Source of the DNA: Anniella stebbinsi
Taxonomy: Eukaryota; Chordata; Lepidosauria; Squamata; Anniellidae
Length of the DNA stretch: 64,000 nt
Direction: 5' to 3'
Assembly (NCBI GenBank): GCA_029215795.1
Contig: JARDYH010000003.1
Location: forward strand, 175,410,382-175,474,381
This document shows positions 56,645-64,000 of the stretch, piece by piece (position 1 is the first letter of the stretch; every line of letters begins with the position of its first letter). The notes beneath the pieces were generated by a model. It was not told the DNA's origin. It worked only from the letters and a program-made list of their open reading frames with translations, and searched no databases. A program made the translations under genes and the position numbers.

Positions 56645-57425
56645 GCAGTAAAAACTGACATGTAGGTGCCCAAGGAGTGACAAAGCTTCAGGCAGTTGTG
56701 TGGATTCCTAGCAGTTTTCATCTCCACTACAAGCAGGTCTTTTGTAAAATGAATGGGTCTTAATTGCCCATTCGAGAACAAACTACCCCAAAATACTTTG
56801 CATTACTACAGGAAACAATATATTGTTGGGGAAACAAATTCATTTTCATCCCCCCCCCCCCCAGATACTGAGAGGACTCAGCCTGACTGGGTGGGGGGAG
56901 ATGATGTCATGGTCCCTGCTAATAAAAAATCCCAGCATTTCAACCCTGCAAGCCACTACACTATTACCAGAGGGCATCAGGTTGGGGAAGATTGACTTAC
57001 CGTGGTCAAGCTCTGTTCATTTCAGTAGAATAGTACTAATGAACCGATCAGTAAATTGGTACCTTCTTTTTCTTTTTTAATGATGAAGATGTGAACTGTA
57101 GTAATGTTAATCCAACTCCAGAGAATATTTTGAGGTTCTGGCATATGGAAAAGGAAATGTCCTCTGTCCCTCTTTAGACACACAGTGTTACCCAATGGAT
57201 TTGTGTTATTCTTTGGCCAACCACAGTGATTCCAACTCCTTGTACTCTCATCACCACAGTTATCTCCCATCTTCTATTTCCTATGGCTGATGGCTCCCAG
57301 CTCCACACACCCACTTTCTTGATGCTGCTGTGTCCCTTCACATTTTTCTTTCTTTTTAAAGACCACCACTGTATTGAAACAGCATCATCAGATTTATTTA
57401 CAAAGGCAGTCATTTTATAACCTTG
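56645..57425. other. Non-genic stretch
   Basis: C tract at 56852-56863. An overlapping pair of minus-strand frames at 57022-57470 shows no family I know. Confidence 0.4.
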
Positions 57426-57429
57426 GTCC

Positions 57430-57535
57430 ATGCACAGCCCAACCCTGTGCATTTTTACATTTGAGTTCACTGAGAAGTAAGTCTACTAAACTCAGTGGAA
57501 CTCTCTCAAATACATGTATATAGGATTGCACTTTC
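57430..57535. mobile_element. Family H repeat
   Basis: CCAACCCTGTGCATTTTTAC, CACTGAGAAGTAAGTCTACT and CATGTATATAGGATTGCACT in order. Confidence 0.6.
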
Positions 57536-57539
57536 AGTG

Positions 57540-58635
57540 TTTTAAGACAGTAACTGGGATTGTGGAGTTGACAGTCACTGAGAATGCAGAAAGAGCTATG
57601 AGGATCACAGGAATGGATAGGGAGGGGAAAAGGCTTTGCAGGATTGCTCAAGTCCCAGGGCCATTGGTTGAAAAAGAGAAAGTCAAATCCAGGTCCAGAG
57701 GAGACAACAGTGCTTTTTAATGTAGGGGGAACCAACATAATCAGGTGGCTACCTTGGGCAATAAAAAGTCATTGGCATTTTGCCTTTCAACTACAGTTAA
57801 CCAGATAGGGTGACACCTAAAATGTTTTGAAACCCAGAAGATTAGTAAGCAGGAACAATGTTTACATATGGTTCTTACAATGAGAGAGGGCTTCATAGAA
57901 GGCAAAGAATGCATTCAGAGGGATAAAGACTTTGAGATCATATGTCCTGCTGTTCTTAAGGAGAGGCAGAAAGCTCCCTCTAGAAAAAAACTGTCCGCCT
58001 TAGAGAACGTGTAGAAGACAAGATTGTCATAGGAATTTCAGAGCACATTATTACAGCTATATTCAATGCTATATACACTCAGATTCAAGAAGACACAGAA
58101 GATACAGAACACCTTTGTTTTACCACAAATAATCTGGCTCTTTAAAAGCAACAATTGTGCATAACTGTACAAACATCCTTTTCATGTGAATACAATTAAC
58201 ATAGTTCAGTTTTATGTGCCACCTTAGATGTCATGTGCCGTCAATTGACCTAAAGTACTACTGCTTCAGTATTTTTTCAAGCATTTGATACGCCAATAAC
58301 TTCATTCACATATGTATTCCAGTTACATTGACCAGACATTTGCAGACTTAACCTGGTTAATATGTGCTACTCAAAATAACTTAGGAACCCTGGTCTTGGG
58401 TATAATAATAGATGGCCCCAATCCAATGAAGAGGTGATCAGCACATGGGAAGAGGCTTCTGCATGGCATTTGCTCCTTTCCATGCAGCAGGCTGGTGTGG
58501 GACACATCCAGCAGTCATGCTAACAGGGTCCCAAGCAGAGGATCTCTGAGCAACAATATTTATGGATACTCCCCACCCTGACGTTGCACCTGTAACACAC
58601 TCCAAGCACCCTACTTCCCTCTCCTGTAGAGCATC
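57540..58635. other. Non-genic stretch
   Basis: No gene or repeat recognised. Confidence 0.45.
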
Positions 58636-58636
58636 T

Positions 58637-58639
<3 letters not shown>

Positions 58640-58675
<36 letters not shown>
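58640..58675. repeat. (CAG)12 microsatellite
   Basis: Twelve perfect CAG units followed by CGGCAGGGG. The minus-strand frame reads as polycysteine and other frames as polyalanine or polyserine. None is in a credible gene. Confidence 0.95.
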
Positions 58676-58677
<2 letters not shown>

Positions 58678-58679
58678 GC

Positions 58680-59195
58680 AGGGGTTTCGGTAGATCCGCA
58701 AGGATTTATGGACTGCAGCATAAAGATGTAAAGCTATTCATGTTAATAATGTATATCAGGATAAAACCTTGAATGAATACACATGTGAAGTTCATTCTAC
58801 TAATGTACACCAATACTCTGTATATTCTCCAAGACATTTGGTTTCACATTTATCTACATGAAGAGAGTGGAATTGCACAATGCAAAGGCTTAGGAGTACA
58901 TTCTCTAGGTTATGACAAAACACCAGTTTCTTATGAAAGATCATTACTTAGATACACATTTTCAAGAAAAGAAAAGAAAAACAGGATAATATACATCTCC
59001 CCCAATATATCTCTTAAAGATCTACCTCCTGTCCTCCTCCAACCATGGCTTGATTAGATGTAGGAAACCATATTATTGATATGCGGACTGGCGAGGGTTA
59101 TGTATTTCAGTTTTATAGGAGAACATGTCTATTGACAGTTAACAAGATTTTCTGCAAGTGCAGTTTCAGTTGCAAGAGAAACCTAGTAAAAACCT
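58680..59195. other. Non-genic stretch
   Basis: No gene or repeat recognised. Confidence 0.45.
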
Positions 59196-59199
59196 GTTT

Positions 59200-59510
59200 C
59201 TTCTTCATTTAATGTCATTCTGAATCTACAATGCGGCCCTTAATTTCCCCCCTCTGCCTTCCTGCTCCCCCCTTTCTTTTTCAAAATGCATTACCAAACA
59301 TCTGTCAAACAGGACCGCATTAAGAATGGAAAGTGGCTGGTCAAGATACTTGTTCGCTTTGTGTGTGCTCTCTACCCACAAGTCCTGGCAATGGGGCTCA
59401 TTATCTGTTGTCGTGGCATCAACCCAAGAATGTTTTCTGGGACTGAAGGACGGAATGCACCATCTGTGAATCAGGAAGGCTTGATTAGAGTGGGAGGGTA
59501 ATTCTGTATT
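59200..59510. promoter_or_regulatory. Candidate conserved non-coding element
   Basis: Repeat-free with CpG words (ATGCGGCCC, GACCGCATTAAG, GTTCGC) in otherwise CpG-poor DNA. Holds a 71-codon open frame without known domain. Weak. Confidence 0.2.
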
Positions 59511-59908
59511 TGACTGAAGATGAGATATAGCTCAAGGGGAAGTTACTCTTTAGAAAGCAATGATGCCATCACAGATCAAGAGTGGAGTTTATTAGCATCC
59601 TCAGTCCCTCTAGTGGGAAAAACAAGGTACTTGAGGTTGCAAAAATCCCACTTCTTGTTTCCACTGAAAGAATTCAAGTTTTCCAACTAATGGGAGACAT
59701 CAGACAGGATCCCCCAGAAGATAATAGTTGAATTGGAAACACTTTTTAAGCCTATTGGCTTCTATCTTACCATCCTATGGTTGATGTGCCTGCATCAAAT
59801 CTGTAGGTACAGGATAGCCTTACTTAAGGAAAGAGAAGCAAGCACGGCCCAGACTACTTACTGAATCAGAAATGTGTCCAAAAGAGGGATGCTGTTCAAA
59901 CCGGGTTA

Positions 59909-60263
59909 GGTCCCCTCTACAAGGATTCGCTTTTGCGCCTGGTTAGGCGATTATGCGCATAATCGCTGAAGCACATTTACGCCTAATACCTCTGCACGAG
60001 AGGCGGCGAGAGGCGGCGAAGCGCATTAACGGATGACCAAAATGCGCTTTACAAGTAGTTAATGCGCATAAGCGCTTGTTCACATAGGCAAAATGCGCTT
60101 TAACGGCCGGAGCAAAATAAAACTCGCTGTTTAACGCGCATTCGATAATGCGCATAATTGGAGAGATAACGCGCCTCTACGCCCGATTTGTGCTCCGTTC
60201 TTGTAGAGGTGAATTTTTTTAAGCGCCTTGAAAGAGCATTAAACCTCTCTTGTAGAGGCAGCC
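59909..60263 (+). mobile_element. Family A MITE copy 4 (PIF/Harbinger-like), 355 bp
   Basis: Ends GGTCCCCTCTACAAGGATTC and, from the other side, GGCTGCCTCTACAAGAG. Perfect TTA target duplication (59906-59908 and 60264-60266). Interior and minus-strand open frame (59943-60155) match copy 3 closely, suggesting recent common origin. Confidence 0.92.
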
Positions 60264-60269
60264 TTACAC

Positions 60270-61380
60270 TCAGATCTCCTTAGTCCCTGGTGATCACTCC
60301 TGCTTTGGCCAAGGGTTTGTAGCAGTGAACATACTCCCTTGACTCTCCTGAGCTCTCCACAAATTGCAGAGAACATTGGGGGAGGGAGGGGACGTTCTTT
60401 TGTTACACCAAGCTTTGGAGCAGACAGGTGTGTATACATACTCCAGAGCTCTGCACAAAATGTGACTTTCTGCTCCCCTCAATGTGAAATGAGAAACCTT
60501 CCACCCCTGAGCATGTACTGGGGAGGGGGGATTTGCAGAAGCGAAAACGTTGGTGACAACCACAAAGCATGACTAGCTACTATGCCAGGTCAACACTAAC
60601 ATTTGTTGCACAAGAAATGCAAACAACGTGGAGCTCTCAACCTCCATATTCCAGATGTTGAGCACTGGACCCAGTTTGTGTGGTCAAGGAAACTGGGTTC
60701 AGATGCTGTATGCCAATCATCTTACACCCAGCATCATCTTACACCCAGAGGAATGCTGTATGCCCATCATCTTACAAAACAGAGACTGCATGTCTCAAAA
60801 TGTTCATGTGTTTTTCTACATAGGAGAGCACACGATGGTACTAACTTGGACTAGCAGGGAAAGATATGAAGATCAGCACAAATACTGACTAGCTTTCAAG
60901 GACTGGATGCCATGTAAACAGGCCTGAATTCACATTAAGTCTCCTATGTAGATGCACACCAGTTTGATGCCTGTGCAAACAACATTCCCATCTTCATATT
61001 CCCAAAATATTCTCTGTGACTCTCCCAGGCCACTGGAATAAATGAAGCTGGACCTCCCCTGACAGGGCTATGCCAGTGATTACATGACAGACTTTGTTTA
61101 TGGGTTGGTTCACACATGCATGTACATCACTAGATTATTCAACAATTGATGACGTACTGCTGAATGTGCTGATTGCTTCTATTGAAAAGCCATGTATTTG
61201 GGATGATATGAAAGTCCTGTGGCTGTGATAACTTATTAACAAAGGCAAGTCACCTTGATGTTGCACAGATCAAGCAATGAGCTTGCATATGTGAAGCAGC
61301 TCAGAAAGGTTTGATAAAGCCTTTCAAAAACTCCTTTCCCTAAAAGTAGTCTGATTTTCCACTAGTGATTACAAAAATAG
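60270..61380. other. Non-genic stretch
   Basis: At 60714-60775 the word ATCATCTTACACCCAG is tandemly duplicated and ATCATCTTAC recurs a third time after about 25 bases. Otherwise nothing recognised. Confidence 0.45.
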
Positions 61381-61385
61381 GACTT

Positions 61386-61440
61386 AACAATAATAATATT
61401 AACAATAATAATGATATGAATAATACAAAATAATCATCAT
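61386..61440. repeat. Degenerate AAT-rich repeat
   Basis: AATAATAATATTAACAATAA-type text, an imperfect triplet run. Confidence 0.8.
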
Positions 61441-61879
61441 AATATACTTTGTTGGAAAAATTATTAACACAAACCAGCAAAACAGATTCCCTACCTCCAC
61501 CCTTCCATTGGATAAAAAAAAAGTGAAGATGTACATTTGTATAAAGACCAAGTTCTCAGTACAAAAAGAGAGGGAAATAGCTTAAAAATGGACATCTTTC
61601 TGTAAGGCAACACGTTACCTTTCATCGATTTTCTGGAGTTACATTGGGATTGTTTGGTGTTTTTAGAAAACGTCAGAACTTGACTTGCTTCAGTTTATCG
61701 ATGTGATAACAGAGTTTCAGTGCCGGTCCCAACTTCAGGCCCAAATATTTCATGATCATGTCACTTTTCAGTAGCAATAAAGCATTGCCATCAATCTCCT
61801 AATTTAAAAAGAAAGAAGGAATCAAAAACCAGGGACTATAAATTTGAGCTATGTTGCATGGGAGGGAAGAGAAACTTGC

Positions 61880-62500
61880 AATGAACTCAAAAGGACTGGT
61901 TTATTGTGCCATCATTGGATGGTGAGCCATCCTACGCTTGGGCATGGGAGACTGACGTAGGTGAGACTTTGAAAGAAGATAACTGGCAGTGTATCTGGAC
62001 TTCCTTTGAAACTTTATTAATTAACATTGACATAAAGGAAGTACAATTCAAAGTTCTCAGTAGATGGTCCATTAATCCAGCAGGGCTTCAGTTAATACAT
62101 CCAAACTATAGTCAGTCTTGTTGGAATGGGTGTGGCCAGATTGGTTTGTACTTTCATCTTTGGTGGGAACGTTCAACAGTGCAGAAATTTTGGAACATGA
62201 TTGCTGATTACTGTCAAGAAGTTCTCCATGTGAGACCACTAGTAACTCTCAAACTTACGCTTTTTCATCTTTTTTTACCCTAATGACCCTGAGTTCCTGT
62301 ATAAAGACCTCCTTAAGTGATTGTATACAGCTGCAAAATCATGTATAGCAACCAACTAAACAGCAGTGCATTGATAAGATTCAGGCAGCTATGACTATGC
62401 ATAAACTTACTTAGAAAGTGCAGCAAACAAGAAAGATATTATGGCACCGTGGTTTTCATTTATTTCCTACGTCGAAGCCTTTCAAACCGTTGATCAAATT
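61880..62500 (+). mobile_element. L1 LINE ORF2 C-terminal remnant
   Basis: The frame at 61906-62283 resembles the last part of L1 ORF2 protein. A tryptophan-rich stretch (DNWQCIWTSF, residues 25-34) is followed by a conserved IKEVQFKVLSRW block (43-54). The cysteine-rich knuckle follows, with C72, C76 and H84. The fourth ligand, expected about residue 89, is Arg, so the knuckle is broken. After the stop the L1 similarity continues in scattered words (YTAAKSCIATN and SFISYVE) with further stops to about 62500. It is a dead, 5'-truncated insertion. The usual 3' untranslated region and tail are not clear. Confidence 0.75.
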
Positions 62501-62545
62501 CTAACCAAGTATGGTTGCCTATATTTTTTCTAATTAATATATATG

Positions 62546-62564
62546 CACACACACACACACACTT
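62546..62564. repeat. (CA)n microsatellite
   Basis: About nine CA units. Confidence 0.9.
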
Positions 62565-62713
62565 GCACACACTCTTTATATATGCTGTATAACTTGTATT
62601 TACATTATTTCATTAGACAGTGAGATCCTACTTAGGCTGTTTTACTAGAGATGTCCCACAAGTATATTAATGATACACTAAGAAGTATAATTAGTAAATG
62701 TCTTAGCTTCCTT

Positions 62714-63105
62714 AGGGTGAAATCCTATTGGGATTCTCATCAGTGTCCGAATTCACCTCTGCACTGCCCCCCCCTCTGCATTTTCACTTGATGAGCAGAG
62801 GAGGGAGGGCTCTGTGGAGGGGAAAGGCTGGGGATAGTTCATATCCCTGCTTGCCCACTCCCCTCCCCTCCCCTCCCGCCAATAAAACCACCCCCTTTCC
62901 CTTCTCTCAGAGGTCACCTTTGCAACCTCAAAAATGCAGCTGGCATGTTTCTCTCTATACCAGTTGCAAGGGGGAGGGGGAGGGAAACTCGGACTCCTGG
63001 GTCCGAGGTCAGAGCAATGTATCCGATATCGGATCCAGGAGTCCAAAAAATCCTACGCCCCCCCTCCCAGATGCTGTCGGGGGGCACAGGATTGTTCTCC
63101 CCATG
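62714..63105. mobile_element. Putative DNA element with hairpin
   Basis: The left end GGGTGAAATCCTATTG and inverted right end GGGGAGAACAATCCTGTG are weak terminal inverted repeats. Inside, GGACTCCTGG and CCAGGAGTCC form a stem around 62990-63045 whose right arm overlaps the perfect palindrome ATCCGATATCGGAT (63021-63034). GC-richer than the flanks. Confidence 0.4.
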
Positions 63106-63254
63106 ATCTTGTTATATTATTCTGTATGTTCCTCTTTTTGTTGCCTTTAGTTATTTATTTTTACTTTATTTTAAAATAAAATAAAACTTCATGACAAAAA
63201 AAAAAATAAGAAAAGAAGAAATGGCCTGCAGTAACGTGGATCATGTTTAGGTGA

Positions 63255-63345
63255 TGGAATAATATTTATTGATTGACTTGATTTGTACCCTGCATTTATA
63301 TAAAAAATGATACTTGAAGCAGCTATAATGTAATAATAATGTAAG
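63255..63345 (-). mobile_element. LINE/SINE tail, minus strand
   Basis: TTTATTGATTGACTTGATTT, then GTACCCTGCATTTATATAAA and an A/T-rich end. Diverged copy of the reversed tail type. Confidence 0.4.
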
Positions 63346-63389
63346 CATCCGTTGACTGTTTGAGAAATCAGGAAACTGGAAACCACAAA

Positions 63390-64000
63390 TCCATAAATGT
63401 TCTGGTGTCTGTTCTATTGAAGTACTATGAATTTATAGAGGAATGAGATTTCTGCCTTCTCTGAGTAGCACAAATTTAAGATTGACTTGTAAAGCCCTGA
63501 AAGAACTGTAGACAGGCACAAAGACAAGACAATTGTCATTGCTTAGTTATATATTTTAGAAGTCTTACTTATTCATTATTTGTGTGAATTAGTGTCATTT
63601 GGGGACAACTGGCATAACCGTCCACAATTCACTGTTGATGCAGGTTAACTACAGCAGGTGGCAAACTATTTGTAGGATTATGTCAATGTAGTCTCATGTT
63701 GTTGGTCACCATATCCTGGAATATTTCCCCGAGATGGTTGGAGATGGGGAATTATCTGATTTTACATTGAAACAATCACATGACCAGTTCTCTTCACCAG
63801 CGAGCCCAAACATGACAATGTATTCTGAGGAATGTTGCCCATGCTACTTTCTGTACTTCTATTACTCATTCTACCACAAAGTGTCATCTACGTTGATGAA
63901 GCTATATAAACAGAAACAACAACAAAGAATGCTTGGGTATTCAAAATATTTACCCACGATAAGCAAGAAATGCACACATGCTTATATTTCAGCACTTTCC
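63390..64000. other. Non-genic stretch
   Basis: No gene or repeat recognised to the window edge. Confidence 0.45.

Noticed and set aside
58438..58701. Cysteine-run open frame
   Set aside because: Produced by the (CAG)12 repeat read on the minus strand.
1..64000. Endogenous retrovirus or other viral insertion
   Set aside because: No paired LTRs, primer-binding site, or gag/pol/env-like frames were recognised on either strand.

Overview
The window looks like nuclear DNA of a squamate reptile (lizard or snake). It is AT-rich, shows no convincing host gene, and is crowded with short dispersed repeats of kinds I know from lizard genomes: tRNA-headed SINEs, decayed L2/CR1-type and L1-type LINE pieces, a mammal-like MIR relic, and many short non-autonomous DNA transposons (MITEs). 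Nothing bacterial, organellar or viral was recognised. The species assignment rests on remembered repeat families, not on a search.

Coding content. No intact host coding sequence can be supported. The only stretches with protein-level similarity I can defend are two dead LINE fragments: an L2/CR1-like reverse transcriptase piece on the minus strand at 14395-14787, and the C-terminal end of an L1 ORF2 protein on the plus strand at about 61880-62500. The remaining open frames are short and are best explained as chance or repeat-derived. One frame of about 70 codons recurs in all four copies of repeat family A.

Repeat families, named here for convenience. A: four copies of a CpG-rich element, each exactly 355 bp, with 3-bp target duplications (PIF/Harbinger-like). 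B: elements beginning TAGGGTGACCA, in single and fold-back forms, two of them with perfect 8-bp target duplications (hAT-like). C: elements with ends near CCTGTTCAGACA. D: the palindromic ACTCCCATCAG family, one copy with a near-perfect 8-bp duplication. E: elements starting near ATCTACACTACTGC, including a perfect 88-bp palindrome. F: elements with arms around TTTCAGTCAGAACCAG. G: a two-copy family at 14110 and 24640. H: a roughly 85-100 bp inverted repeat around CAATCCTAT.

Layout. 1-9.6 kb is mostly unique DNA with LINE tails. 10.3-12.5 kb is a repeat-poor block. 12.7-18.6 kb is repeat-rich with nested insertions. 19.2-20.6 kb is another repeat-poor block. 21.6-29.5 kb carries many MITEs, including a run of three abutting elements at 27.3-28.0 kb. 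30.8-31.9 kb has a CTCF-like motif beside a CpG-dense segment built of two consecutive inverted repeats. 32.5-34.7 kb is dense in family B. 37.3-38.7 kb has two repeat-poor blocks with POU octamers. 40-48.7 kb holds SINEs, the 88-bp palindrome and large fold-back elements. 49-60 kb is mostly unique DNA with two family A copies. 61.9-63.1 kb holds the L1 remnant and a putative DNA element. Overall it reads as an intergenic or large-intron interval with candidate regulatory islands between transposon relics.
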